A stretch of DNA of 64,000 nucleotides from Pseudomonadota bacterium (GTDB lineage: Bacteria; Bdellovibrionota; UBA1018). A program made the translations under genes and the position numbers. The stretch is from positions 1,116,932 to 1,180,931 of the forward strand of contig JAIXQO010000003.1 of assembly GCA_027485695.1 (NCBI GenBank), written 5' to 3'. Below are positions 8,461-17,528 of this stretch, in pieces; within the stretch, counting starts at the first letter, position 1, and each line of letters starts with the position of its first letter. Under the pieces are notes generated by a model, which was not told where the DNA came from, ran no database searches, and worked only from the letters and a program-made list of their open reading frames with translations.

Positions 8461-9497
8461 GTGACCTGCTCCGTTTTGAGAAACAGTCCGAAGATCTCAT
8501 AAAATCCATGCAGCGAAGCCACGCAGAAGTAGATCCAGCGGAACTGATAAGCCGATACGCTGAATGAAATGACGGTCAGTACAGCTAGAAAAACGAGCGC
8601 TAAACGTAACCCAGGGCCAGTGAGGTCTCGTGTGATGAGGCGGAGGGATTGTCTGAAACTCGTTGGAACCTGGGCGTCATGTTGCTGTTCGGGAATGAAT
8701 TTGAGCCAGAGTGTGTAGTGAATGCTCTGGCCAAACGCGTAAGCGACAAGGCACTGGGCCAAGTGAGTGGGGTCTTGGGTCCAGCCCAAGAAACTATTTT
8801 CCAACGCTTCAATCGGCATCTGCATCCATTCGGAGTAGGTGATCATCGAGTCGAAGGCGCCCCCGAAAATCAACAGGTGAACGAAAGTGAAAACAATGAG
8901 TGCGCTGATCGCCACTCGGGTCTCTGGTTTCGTTCGAGCGGCTTTGATCCAATGAAAAAATGCAACGAAGTGATGAAATAGAATGATGAATGCAAAGCTA
9001 CCGAACGGAAAAATGATGGAACTACCGGCAAGCGCACCTATTGCACTCACAATCAGAATGCCGGAACGGAGGGAGGTACGAATCACGGGGAACCAAACGA
9101 CCAGGAGGGCCATCATTCCGGCAAGCTCGGTGAAATGCCCGGGTAGTGCTCGGTTCAAGAGTCGCGCTCCCGCGACGACAAACCAAACCGCCGTGCTTAA
9201 GAAAACGCGAGAGCGATGATCCGAAAAAATCTGGGTGGGCGAATGCCCCAGGCCATGGCGCAGACTTGCAATCAAGTGTGGAGCGCCCAAGATCATCGGT
9301 CCTAAGACCAGAATGGCGATCGGAAATCTTACGGCAAGAGCGAGTTGCACGAGCGTTGCCAGGACGAACCATGCCGACAAACGTTTCCAGCGGTGAACAA
9401 ATAGTTCACGCAGGATGTTTGACCGAGTCGTCCAGTCTAATAGGCGAGCTCGAAATTGATCGAGCCCGCCTGTCATTTTATTTGCGAGAGCAAACAT
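8457..9497 (-). CDS. Polytopic membrane protein rich in intramembrane histidines
   Basis: 346 aa with about eight hydrophobic segments. Conserved-looking histidines sit in or near helices: GAPHLIASLRHGLGH, ILFHHFVAFFHW, GQSIHYTLW, ASLHGFYE. Such spacing recalls metal- or heme-binding membrane enzymes such as the Brp/Blh carotenoid-cleavage family, but I cannot confirm homology. First gene of a coupled two-gene unit with the 8014-8460 protein. The start is ATG 9497, just upstream of which the divergent/tandem region begins. Confidence 0.8.
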   Translation of the reverse strand: MFALANKMTGGLDQFRARLLDWTTRSNILRELFVHRWKRLSAWFVLATLVQLALAVRFPIAILVLGPMILGAPHLIASLRHGLGHSPTQIFSDHRSRVFLSTAVWFVVAGARLLNRALPGHFTELAGMMALLVVWFPVIRTSLRSGILIVSAIGALAGSSIIFPFGSFAFIILFHHFVAFFHWIKAARTKPETRVAISALIVFTFVHLLIFGGAFDSMITYSEWMQMPIEALENSFLGWTQDPTHLAQCLVAYAFGQSIHYTLWLKFIPEQQHDAQVPTSFRQSLRLITRDLTGPGLRLALVFLAVLTVISFSVSAYQFRWIYFCVASLHGFYEIFGLFLKTEQVT

Positions 9498-9504
9498 GAA
9501 TCAA

Positions 9505-9849
9505 TTATTTGTATCTTTTGACGAGTTTGCAAATCGTTGAGCGACTGTGACGGTAGTAGTATTTCGCGCAGGCAATGGCGCTATCTGAATCGGACAGACT
9601 CTGTTCGCTCACCGCGACGGTAGTATCGGTGCTTGGCCCGGTGATCAACGAGCCGTCGCCATGGGGTAGCGAGCCAATCAGGGCCGGAATCGCGCGGGAA
9701 CTCGTCCCGTTCGTAATGTGCTCCATCACGATCGAAGCCGCCGCACCTTGGAGATCAGCGGAAACGGTAAATCCGGATGGAGGAGGAATGTCAGCAAATG
9801 CAGAACTCGTCAGGGCAATCAGGGCAAAAAGAGAAAGGGTTTTTTTCAT
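9505..9849 (-). CDS. Small exported protein
   Basis: 114 aa. A textbook signal peptide (MKKTLSLFALIALTSSAFA) with cleavage before DIPPP. The mature part is Thr/Ser-rich with no recognised domain and has two Cys near the C-terminus (AIACAKYYYRHSRSTICKL), possibly a disulphide loop, with a basic end. It ends 7 nt upstream of the 9497 membrane-protein gene on the same strand and may be cotranscribed. Confidence 0.75.
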   Translation of the reverse strand: MKKTLSLFALIALTSSAFADIPPPSGFTVSADLQGAAASIVMEHITNGTSSRAIPALIGSLPHGDGSLITGPSTDTTVAVSEQSLSDSDSAIACAKYYYRHSRSTICKLVKRYK

Positions 9850-10111
9850 GGGGCACTCAAAAGAAGTCCTGAAGTTTCATCAGTCTTTTGGGGGACTTCG
9901 AATCCAAAAAACGATTGGGGTGTTCTGAGTTGAGTTAGCACCGAACGTGCCGAAGTGTCAGGATGCGCGAGGCGTTTGCATCGGATTAGGGCGCCTATCT
10001 CAGGAACTGAACTGTCGAATCATTAGACAGCTGTGTCGGCGATGATCGTGGAGTAACAGCGAAGCGTACTATTTGATTTTTCATGCATTTTCTAAAAGTC
10101 CTGATTGAGAA

Positions 10112-10130
10112 TTACCTAAAAAATAGGTAA
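10112..10130. repeat. Palindrome just upstream of the 1109-aa gene
   Basis: TTACCTA (10112-10118), A5 spacer and TAGGTAA (10124-10130), ending 10 nt before ATG 10141. It could be an operator. As RNA it would sequester the only purine-rich AGG available as a ribosome-binding site. Confidence 0.6.
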
Positions 10131-10140
10131 AAATACGCCA

Positions 10141-13100
10141 ATGAAATTCATTCGATCGGGCTATTGGCCGAAACTCTTGCTGGCGGTCATTGCATCGATT
10201 TCGATGCAAGCCGCACGAGCCGATGAGATCGAACGTTGCCTCAAGCGCCTCGATCGCGCCGAAGCCGTGACAGCCGACCTGAATTCGAAGCCCTATCGAA
10301 AAATCAAACAGTCCTTTCGCGCCGTGCTTTCTCAAGTCTACGCCGACGATGTGATTCGTTACCTGCGCGAGCAAAAGCATTTGGAGCGCGCGGAAGAAGA
10401 CCTCGTCAACGTCCATCAAAAACAACGCCTCGAACGCCTCGAGGAACTTCGTCAGTCGGTCAAAAAGAACCGAGAGCAAAAAGACCGCTACGAGAGTCGC
10501 ATGGGCGGACGCTACCAAGGAAATCTCTGCGCAAAATTGGACCGTTTCGAACTCGACGAAGAAGTAGGGCTCAAAACGGCGCGGTTCACACTCTTTGATG
10601 ACCTCGATCAGAGTCGTTCCTATTCTATGTCTTTTGCCGAGTTTACTGGCCTGCGCGAGCGGTTGATTCAGGATTCGCAGAAAAAATGCACGGCTCTCGA
10701 ACGCGCTTCGCTGACGCTTTGTTTTTTGCTCCCCGAGAAGATTAAGAAAAATGAAAGAGTCTCCGGACAGTTCTCATCGAGTCAGGTGGGGTGTTTTCTT
10801 CCTTCTTATCGTGGCGTCGATCAGTTCTCGCACCTTCACTATCCAGATTTTGCTTGGGTTCCCTATATTAAGCGAATGTCTCGCTCGATTCGTGCAAGCA
10901 GTGGCGCCTGTTTCCTGGGTATGCGCGAGATTAAAACCATCGGGCTCAAGGCGCCGGCAAAGATCGTGTCATTTGACCGCGAGTTCAAGATTCGACCGAA
11001 CGTTCCGAAACTCACGAGCCAAACGGTGGTCGCTGACTTCTCGGGCCAAGCGCGGGATGCTGTGACCGGAGATCCGATCGTCGGCGCTCGACTGGATTTG
11101 AAAACTTCCGAACGTTTGAGCGCTCCCGTGAATCAGAATACGGATTCCACGGGGCGATTTACCGCGAAACAAGTTCCTGCCGGACTGAAAAATCGTAGCT
11201 CGATGGAGTTCTCAAAACCCCGTTACCACAATCAAACGGTCGCAGTGGATCGTCTGGATCTGCTCCAGGAGACCAGCGACTATGTCGCCGAGCTCGATCC
11301 GATCACGCTCACGGTTCAAGGTTTGGGCACGAATGCCGCTACCGGTGAGCCGATTGTGAGTGAGCGCCTCATCGCGCGGATCCGGTACCAGCGCCCGAAT
11401 GGTCAGTTCTTTGAAAAAAACCTCACTTCTGAATCTGATTCCCATGGACGCTACCTGCTCAAGCACGTTCCGAATCAATGGAATCTGCTTTCGCTGACTC
11501 CGACGACGCGAGCATTTGAACCCGTCGCTGAGCGCAAAGTCGATCTCTGGGGAACCGGGATCGATCCAAGCGACCCGGGGAAAATTGTCACGGAGAATTT
11601 CTCTTTCAAACCGAGAAAAACACTGATCTCGGGCGTCGTGAGTAGTTCTGAAACGGGGCAACCGATTCCGGGCATGAACGTGCTGATCGTTGATGATCTT
11701 GGTCGCGAAATCATTCGCACTCAGACGGATGCCCAAGGTCAATACAAGCTAGAAGATACGGCGGTTCCGAGCCGCTGGAAAGGGCGCAAGTTCAAGGTCA
11801 AGGTGTCTGACTTCGATCTGGTTGACCCGGATATTTGGGATAGCTCGAACTATACGCACGGTCAGAGTACGTGGACGATCGTCGATGACGCCAAGACGGT
11901 TGGCCGTGATCCCATCGATGCCTCAAATTTCGCTCCAAAAGACGGAAAAATCCTGACCCACGTTTCAAACCCGGAGCGGAATTTCCGCCTCCGTCCCCGG
12001 TATGTCCCAGTGATCGTCCGGGTGATTCATGGACGAACGGGGGACCGCATCTCGGACGCCGAAGTCACGACTCACTATCGCGGGCGTGATTTCAGGATCT
12101 CTCCTATTCCCAATGGCGAACACCGTTTTGAGCATGTTCCGGCGGGAAAAATCCGATTCGACGTCAAAAAAGAGGGCTACTCCAGCTATTATACGACCGT
12201 CGAGGTCAAGGAGCAGGCGCTCTATGTGGATTTGATTTTGGTACCTCGCGAATACTCGGACCATCGCATCGTTGCGACGCTCACCTGGAGATCGACGCCT
12301 CGAGATCTGGACTCGCAGCTATTCGGGGGAGACAAACTTCTCAATTTCAAGACGATTTCCAATAACACCGTAAAAACCTATCTGCGGGCGGATCTTGATC
12401 GTGACGATGTCACGAGCTACGGCCCCGAGGTGCTCGTCATTCAGTTGAACGACCAAGGGCATGCGATCATGGACTACAAGTACATGGTCTACAATTACTC
12501 GCAGGAAATTCCACTCGGACGCGAGGAAGTCGGCGCCAAGGTGAGTGTGTTTCGGAATGGTGAGTTCGTTGCAGAGTGGTTCAGCGAGACCGGGGCAAAT
12601 CGCGAGACGGGCTCCCAGCTCTGGTATGTGTTTGCGGTTGAGAATGATCAGATCGTCCCGAGAAACAGCTACGAGTTTTCGGATCTCTACAAGGATATCA
12701 AGATCCAGCTCGACCGGATCAAGGCCATCCAAGAGGGGAAGCAAAAAGTTTTTGCGCTTCTCGATCAAGTGGACGAAATCGGCGGACAAATTCGGAAGCT
12801 ACGCACAGAAATCGGCAAGCTCAGGCTGGATCTCTACACTTGGACCGAGGACCGTAAGTGGCTCTCGCCGATGGTCGCCGAATACGTGGCTTCGCAAGGT
12901 TGGCCGAATCGACTCCCTCCGACCGAGGCAAGACGAATTAAGGACGAGCTGACGAGTCTGAAATGGATGCGCGACAACTATACACGACTCAGTCAGGCCG
13001 ATCTGATCAAGCGTTCCGAGGAAGCGGCAAAAAAAGCCACTGAGCTCCAAGCCGAACGAGCGGCGATCCCGGCTGGTGTTTCAAATAAGCAAACGGATGA

Positions 13101-13470
13101 GCTCGATCAAAAAATCTCGAGTGCTGAGCGGGCCAAAAAGATCTTAGAGACCGCCGCCGGTCAAATCGATTCGGAAAACTTCAATGTCGACGAGTCGATC
13201 TTCAACCTCGAGAAAGAAATGAGATCGGCGCTTGCTTCGGTTCCCGCCTGGTCCTCGAATCTGTCGCTCTGGGAAAGTAAGCTTGCTTCTTTGGAGGCGA
13301 TCTTCGCGGATCCGAACCAGAAAGCCAAAGCGCAGCCTCAGACCGACGAAGAGAAAAAAGCAAACCTCCAGATGCGCGCCTCTTCGCTCGATGCGCAGAT
13401 CAAGGACGCCCGCCGCATCATCGATGAGGTCGAGGCGAAGATCGTCGAGAAACTCCGCGCTTTTCGCTAG
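10141..13470 (+). CDS. Large exported protein with carboxypeptidase-regulatory-like domains and coiled coil
   Basis: 1109 aa. A signal peptide (LLLAVIASISMQAARA, then DEIERC). An N-terminal helical region (30-130) precedes a beta region. About residues 295-700 contain repeated CarboxypepD_reg-like beta-sandwiches: FSGQARDAVTGDPIVGARL, GLGTNAATGEPIVSE, SGVVSSSETGQPIPGMNVLI and VIVRVIHGRTGDRISDAEV, each with a T-G-x-P/R-I core and a D-x-x-G-x-Y/F turn. A further domain holds LTWRSTPRDLDSQL. The last 250 residues are coiled coil. It precedes TolQ/TolR genes by 150 nt, suggesting a periplasmic or outer-membrane part of a proton-driven apparatus (inference). Confidence 0.87.
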   Translation: MKFIRSGYWPKLLLAVIASISMQAARADEIERCLKRLDRAEAVTADLNSKPYRKIKQSFRAVLSQVYADDVIRYLREQKHLERAEEDLVNVHQKQRLERLEELRQSVKKNREQKDRYESRMGGRYQGNLCAKLDRFELDEEVGLKTARFTLFDDLDQSRSYSMSFAEFTGLRERLIQDSQKKCTALERASLTLCFLLPEKIKKNERVSGQFSSSQVGCFLPSYRGVDQFSHLHYPDFAWVPYIKRMSRSIRASSGACFLGMREIKTIGLKAPAKIVSFDREFKIRPNVPKLTSQTVVADFSGQARDAVTGDPIVGARLDLKTSERLSAPVNQNTDSTGRFTAKQVPAGLKNRSSMEFSKPRYHNQTVAVDRLDLLQETSDYVAELDPITLTVQGLGTNAATGEPIVSERLIARIRYQRPNGQFFEKNLTSESDSHGRYLLKHVPNQWNLLSLTPTTRAFEPVAERKVDLWGTGIDPSDPGKIVTENFSFKPRKTLISGVVSSSETGQPIPGMNVLIVDDLGREIIRTQTDAQGQYKLEDTAVPSRWKGRKFKVKVSDFDLVDPDIWDSSNYTHGQSTWTIVDDAKTVGRDPIDASNFAPKDGKILTHVSNPERNFRLRPRYVPVIVRVIHGRTGDRISDAEVTTHYRGRDFRISPIPNGEHRFEHVPAGKIRFDVKKEGYSSYYTTVEVKEQALYVDLILVPREYSDHRIVATLTWRSTPRDLDSQLFGGDKLLNFKTISNNTVKTYLRADLDRDDVTSYGPEVLVIQLNDQGHAIMDYKYMVYNYSQEIPLGREEVGAKVSVFRNGEFVAEWFSETGANRETGSQLWYVFAVENDQIVPRNSYEFSDLYKDIKIQLDRIKAIQEGKQKVFALLDQVDEIGGQIRKLRTEIGKLRLDLYTWTEDRKWLSPMVAEYVASQGWPNRLPPTEARRIKDELTSLKWMRDNYTRLSQADLIKRSEEAAKKATELQAERAAIPAGVSNKQTDELDQKISSAERAKKILETAAGQIDSENFNVDESIFNLEKEMRSALASVPAWSSNLSLWESKLASLEAIFADPNQKAKAQPQTDEEKKANLQMRASSLDAQIKDARRIIDEVEAKIVEKLRAFR

Positions 13471-13620
13471 TCGAGCAATCCTCAAAAAACGCAGTCAATG
13501 CTTTGACATCCGCGAAATCATTTCGGATTTTCATAATCGCGGGTTGACGGAGCGCTTTGGTCCGGTCATCCTTTCTAATAAGTAGTCAACACGGATTGTT
13601 CACGAAAGGGTCAGGAGTCC

Positions 13621-14295
13621 ATGGAATCACAGGGCTTTATTTCTGGGTTTATTCATGCGTTTCAAATCGGTGGTTTTTCGATGGTGCCGATCGCGACTTG
13701 TTTCGCGCTGGCCATCGCTTTCGTGATCGAGCGTTTCTCGCGCTTGTTCTTCGAATACAACATCGATGGCTCTTCGTTCATGTTCGAAGTTCAGAAGTAC
13801 ATCCTGGCGAACGACCTCGACGGAGCGATCCGCATCTGCAACGGTGCTCAAAAAGCCGCACTCCCTCGCGTGATCAAAGCCGGGCTTCAGCGCGCGAGCC
13901 GCGACGAACAACAAATCCAAAACGCAATCGATGCCGCAAGCCTTGAGGTGATACCGAAACTCGAGAAGCGCCTGACCTACATCGCGCTCATCGCAAACAT
14001 CGCCACTCTTCTGGGTCTCTTGGGAACCATCGGCGGTCTGATCAAGGCATTCGCCGCCGTCGCTATGGCTGATCCTGCTCAGCGCCAAGCGATTCTCTCG
14101 AACGGTATTTCCGAAGCCATGTTCGCGACCGCATTCGGTCTCTTGACCGCAATTTTCGCGATGGTGGCTCACGCGATCCTCGCGACCCGCGTTCAGAAGA
14201 TCATCGAAGAGATCGACGAATTCGGCGTGAAGCTCATGGACCTCCTCAGCGCCCGCAAGTACCGCCATTCGTCCGAAAAAGTAGCGACCGAATAA
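13621..14295 (+). CDS. MotA/TolQ/ExbB proton channel family protein
   Basis: 224 aa with the family topology: one N-terminal helix (GGFSMVPIATCFALAIAFVI), a large cytoplasmic loop containing LPRVIKAGLQRA and IPKLEKRLTYIALIANIATLLGL, then two helices including LLGTIGGLIKAF and GISEAMFATAFGLLTAIFAM. The LxTLLGLLGTxxG and E-A-x-x-T/A-A-x-G-L motifs of the TolQ proton path are present. The ATG has AGGAG upstream. Followed by two ExbD/TolR genes, it should form the inner-membrane stator that uses the proton gradient. Confidence 0.93.
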   Translation: MESQGFISGFIHAFQIGGFSMVPIATCFALAIAFVIERFSRLFFEYNIDGSSFMFEVQKYILANDLDGAIRICNGAQKAALPRVIKAGLQRASRDEQQIQNAIDAASLEVIPKLEKRLTYIALIANIATLLGLLGTIGGLIKAFAAVAMADPAQRQAILSNGISEAMFATAFGLLTAIFAMVAHAILATRVQKIIEEIDEFGVKLMDLLSARKYRHSSEKVATE

Positions 14296-14333
14296 TCCGT
14301 AGTCCGAGTCATCTTCAGGGAAGGACGTGAAGC

Positions 14334-14876
14334 GTGTTTAGACGCCCCAGCAGCCGGAGAAAAAGCGGAAGTCATGCCATTGAGCTGAACCTCGTCCCGA
14401 TGATGGATGCGTTCGTGACTCTGATCGCGTTCTTGCTTTATACGATGGCGTTCGTCGCGTTCATTTCGGTGGAGACCCCGCTTCCGACTTCGAGTCCTCT
14501 TGAAGTCGCGGAGGCGCTCAAGGAAAAACCGCTTCAGCTCACAGTCAGTATTCGAGAAGACGACGTTCAAATTTGGAGCGCGTTTGATAAGGTTCCTTCC
14601 AAGGTCATTAAAAACATGGAACCGGGGATTCCTGATTTTAAACTGATCCACGAACACTTGATCTCGATCAAGCAGCAGTTCCCTTCAGAGAACAAAGTGG
14701 TGATTGCGCCGGCTGGCCTCATCAACTACGAAGCAATCATTGGAGCGATGGATTCGATCCGACTCCTGGAGCCGACGGATCCGGCGATTTTCGCCAAGAA
14801 CGCGGCCGGCGTGGACGAGCAGATCAAACAGCTGTTTCCCGAAGTGATCTTCGGGAACATCCTGGGGAGAGATTGA
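14334..14876 (+). CDS. ExbD/TolR-type biopolymer transport protein (first copy)
   Basis: 180 aa, GTG start at 14334 with GGGAAGGA upstream. N-terminal Arg-rich cytosolic tail, then ELNLVPMMDAFVTLIAFLLY, the signature of ExbD/TolR with the proton-carrying Asp in MMDAF. The periplasmic domain follows (QLTVSIREDDVQIW, NKVVIAPAGLINYEAIIGAM), ending with a predicted helix. It overlaps the next tolR-like gene at TGATG, so the two are coupled. Two different TolR copies with one TolQ recall the Myxococcus AglR-AglQ-AglS arrangement. Confidence 0.92.
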   Translation: MFRRPSSRRKSGSHAIELNLVPMMDAFVTLIAFLLYTMAFVAFISVETPLPTSSPLEVAEALKEKPLQLTVSIREDDVQIWSAFDKVPSKVIKNMEPGIPDFKLIHEHLISIKQQFPSENKVVIAPAGLINYEAIIGAMDSIRLLEPTDPAIFAKNAAGVDEQIKQLFPEVIFGNILGRD

Positions 14877-15454
14877 TGGGAGCGTATCGTTCGATTCGCG
14901 GCCGTAAACGCCGCGACAAGGTGAATAAGCTTTTCGAACTTCAGCTCACGTCGATGATCGACGTTCTCGTGATCATTCTGGTTTTCTTGCTCAAGTCCTA
15001 TCAGACGAGTACGAACAATTTGACGACCGTTCCCGGCCTGCAGATGCCGATTTCTAGTTCGATCGAGGACGCGCGCGACAGTCTGCAAGTCATCGTTACG
15101 CCCGAGGGTATTACGTTTGAGAACGTGCGAATCGTGGATTTCGTGCAAACCGAGGCGACGGCCGGGGCATCTCAGGGTGCGGAATATAAATTTGCGGCCC
15201 AAGATCTGGACGAAGAGGGACGACGGATCGTGGCGCTCTACGACGCCTTGGTAAAAGCCAAAGAGAAGAGTGAATTCCTCAAGGCGCAGAGTACCGTCCG
15301 CGACGACAAAGGGCAGCCGATGCCGTTTGACGGGGTCATCGCGATCACCGCCGATAAACGCATCCAGTACGAGACGATCCGTAAGATCATGTACACGTCG
15401 GGCGCCGCGGGTTATAAGATTTTCCGCTTCATTGCCCAGCGCAAAGAGACCTAA
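14876..15454 (+). CDS. ExbD/TolR-type biopolymer transport protein (second copy)
   Basis: 192 aa from ATG 14876, which shares one base with the upstream stop (TGATG). A TTG three bases earlier is less likely. Basic N-terminus RGRKRRDK, then FELQLTSMIDVLVIILVFLL, with the conserved Asp of the ExbD helix. The periplasmic part includes LQVIVTPEGITFENV and an inserted acidic loop. It ends with AITADKRIQYETIRKIMYTSGAAGY, the usual C-terminal ExbD beta-alpha unit. Last gene of the motor operon. Confidence 0.92.
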   Translation: MGAYRSIRGRKRRDKVNKLFELQLTSMIDVLVIILVFLLKSYQTSTNNLTTVPGLQMPISSSIEDARDSLQVIVTPEGITFENVRIVDFVQTEATAGASQGAEYKFAAQDLDEEGRRIVALYDALVKAKEKSEFLKAQSTVRDDKGQPMPFDGVIAITADKRIQYETIRKIMYTSGAAGYKIFRFIAQRKET

Positions 15455-15563
15455 GCCCGAGGTGGGTGTCTAGCGAATAGACAGCTGTAGAAAAGCTCGC
15501 CAAGTTGTTATTTTTAAACAAATAAATGGTAAAAAATGCCAATCATGAGTACTCTCGGTCCTC

Positions 15564-16979
15564 ATGTTGGAACGCCCTTACGTTTTACTCATTTTTCCAC
15601 TCCTGATCGTCGCATCGGCACTCTCGGGTTGCCGAGGTGATTCGGGTTCAAAAAAGGTGATTTACGATTCGACGAAGGATCGCCCGGCGATGCAGCCTGT
15701 GCCCAGTCCTAGTCCGACGACTCGAAATAACCTAGCCGAGGATTTTGAAAATCGAGTCGAGCGCTTGGAGCGCAAAAAGATCGAAGCCGTCCAAAGCCGG
15801 TACCGTGTGGATTGCGAATCGAACGTTCACTGCGGTGACTCGGTCGGGATGCTCGTAACTTCCGGAGATTCACTCCAAGACCCGCAATCGGGCGTTGGTG
15901 GGCGTTGTACGGCCTTCGTGATCGGTGAGCGATTTGTGATGACCAATCACCATTGTATCTCCATCGGCAATCATCTTTCGATGACTGTGCTTTTTCCCGA
16001 AACTTCTAAATTTCCGGCCGAAAATATTCGAGTTTCTAAAATTGTTGGCGACACTTTCACCAACACTGTTGCGCTCTCAAATGATTTCTATCAAGACGTC
16101 GCGATCTTGGAGTTGGATCGTTCGACATCGCGTCCCTCGATGAATTTGTCGGGCCGAGCCCTCAAGGCCGGAGATACGGTTACCGCTGTGGTCGTAGATC
16201 CCGTCGAATCCGGCGGCTTATCCAAAGTGAAATCGTGCCGGGTGAGTGGAAACGGTCTCGCCGACAGCGAATTCGATGACCATCGCGCTTACCGTCAGGT
16301 CGTCCTTCGAGACTGCCCGATCATCTCGGGTAACTCCGGCGGGATGGTTCTCGATGCCCAAGGCAACGTGGTTGCGATCCTGTTTGGAAATATCAATGCG
16401 GAAAAAATCTTCGCGCCTGAAAGCCCGATTCCAGCTGTTTGGAGAAACGCGCTGGTCGGCGCGCAGTTCTCGATGGCGAATCGAATGGGTTGCCTGTCCG
16501 AGCAGTTCCTATCGACGGCGCAGGTGAGACGGATCGATCAGCCCGAATGCGAGTCATTTCTCTACGCAAATCGCGATGAGTATTTCACCCACGCAAGTCC
16601 ACAGCAGCCGCTCAGCGATCGAAGAACCAGTTACACATTTGTGGATGGCCCCGAAGATCCGAAGTTCAGAGATAATCGCATTTCGGTCGCGCGGTTGATG
16701 ATCCCGGGCTGCGCCGAATCGACCGGAAGTTTTGATTTCGATGCACCGGTGATGGTGCGAAGTTTCCGGATGGATGATCAAGGCTTGGTTGATGACGTGC
16801 AGAATCAGACTCAGGGTGCGCGTCCCGTTCGAATCACGGTCAAGAAGTTCGTCGAGATCGAGGGGTATTCATTTGCGGAGATCGAAGTTTACGACGGTAG
16901 CGCGAAAAAAGCAGAAGCTATGATCCCGCACTGTGATGTGCCGGTTTTGAAAAACGTCACGCCGAATCCCTTCCATTAG
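15564..16979 (+). CDS. Trypsin-like serine protease lipoprotein
   Basis: 471 aa. Lipoprotein signal peptide with lipobox LSGC (Cys about residue 23). The protease domain has all three catalytic residues: His in MTNHHCIS, Asp in QDVAILELD and Ser in ISGNSGGMVL. A Cys pair around CTAFVIG/HHC fits the His-loop disulphide. The C-terminal 130 residues form an extra beta-rich domain with a Cys pair. It is probably anchored to the inner leaflet of the outer membrane or to the surface. Its substrate is unknown; it could serve envelope quality control or host/prey protein degradation. Confidence 0.9.
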   Translation: MLERPYVLLIFPLLIVASALSGCRGDSGSKKVIYDSTKDRPAMQPVPSPSPTTRNNLAEDFENRVERLERKKIEAVQSRYRVDCESNVHCGDSVGMLVTSGDSLQDPQSGVGGRCTAFVIGERFVMTNHHCISIGNHLSMTVLFPETSKFPAENIRVSKIVGDTFTNTVALSNDFYQDVAILELDRSTSRPSMNLSGRALKAGDTVTAVVVDPVESGGLSKVKSCRVSGNGLADSEFDDHRAYRQVVLRDCPIISGNSGGMVLDAQGNVVAILFGNINAEKIFAPESPIPAVWRNALVGAQFSMANRMGCLSEQFLSTAQVRRIDQPECESFLYANRDEYFTHASPQQPLSDRRTSYTFVDGPEDPKFRDNRISVARLMIPGCAESTGSFDFDAPVMVRSFRMDDQGLVDDVQNQTQGARPVRITVKKFVEIEGYSFAEIEVYDGSAKKAEAMIPHCDVPVLKNVTPNPFH

Positions 16980-16990
16980 AAGTTCCAAAA

Positions 16991-17026
16991 AAAAAGCCCG
17001 CTCGGTTTGAGACCGGCGGGCTTTTT
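16991..17026. terminator. Bidirectional rho-independent terminator
   Basis: AAAAAGCCCGC (16991-17001) pairs with GCGGGCTTTTT (17016-17026), with an inner CGGT/ACCG helix. A-tract and T-tract flank the stem, so it can stop both the protease gene and the convergent thioredoxin gene. Confidence 0.92.
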
Positions 17027-17055
17027 ATTTTTCTTCAGCCGCGAGGCTTCGCGGA

Positions 17056-17388
17056 TTACAGATGTTTCTGAATCGTCTGAATGATCACGTCTTTGGGTTG
17101 GTTGCCGACGAGTTGATCGATCGCTTCGCCGTTCTTGAAGAAGATTAGCGTGGGGATGCCACGAATGTGGAAACGGCTCGGCGTTTCCGGATTTTCGTCG
17201 ACGTTCATTTTGAAGACTTTCATTTTGCCGACGTATTCGTCTGCGAGGCCTTCGACCACGGGGCCGAGCATGCGGCAAGGGCCGCACCATTCAGCCCAAA
17301 AATCGATCAGCGAAAGTCCGCTGCCTTGAAGAATATCATTCGCAAAATTTGCGTCCGTTGCGGTGTGTACGTTTTTCGAGTTGGCCAT
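17056..17388 (-). CDS. trxA: Thioredoxin
   Basis: 110 aa, the normal length for bacterial thioredoxin 1. It contains the active site WCGPC in DFWAEWCGPCRML and the conserved cis-Pro region GIPTLIFF, followed by F-K-N-G. There is no signal peptide, so it is cytosolic. It should reduce protein disulphides using electrons from thioredoxin reductase. The gene ends 30 nt from the shared bidirectional terminator. Confidence 0.95.
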   Translation of the reverse strand: MANSKNVHTATDANFANDILQGSGLSLIDFWAEWCGPCRMLGPVVEGLADEYVGKMKVFKMNVDENPETPSRFHIRGIPTLIFFKNGEAIDQLVGNQPKDVIIQTIQKHL

Positions 17389-17528
17389 GTGGATGCTCCG
17401 TTAGATCTCCTCATTTAACACGACTTTCAAAGTCTTTAAAAGTCAGCGTCAAAAATTACCCGCCCAACTCTCATAAATCGCCCCATCCGGGGGTGGCTGT
17501 ATGCGTTGTTTGCGATTAGGATGGGGAT

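Noticed and set aside
13503..13537. Promoter TTGACA ... CATAAT before the motor genes
   Set aside because: The spacer would be 23 nt, too long for a sigma-70 promoter.
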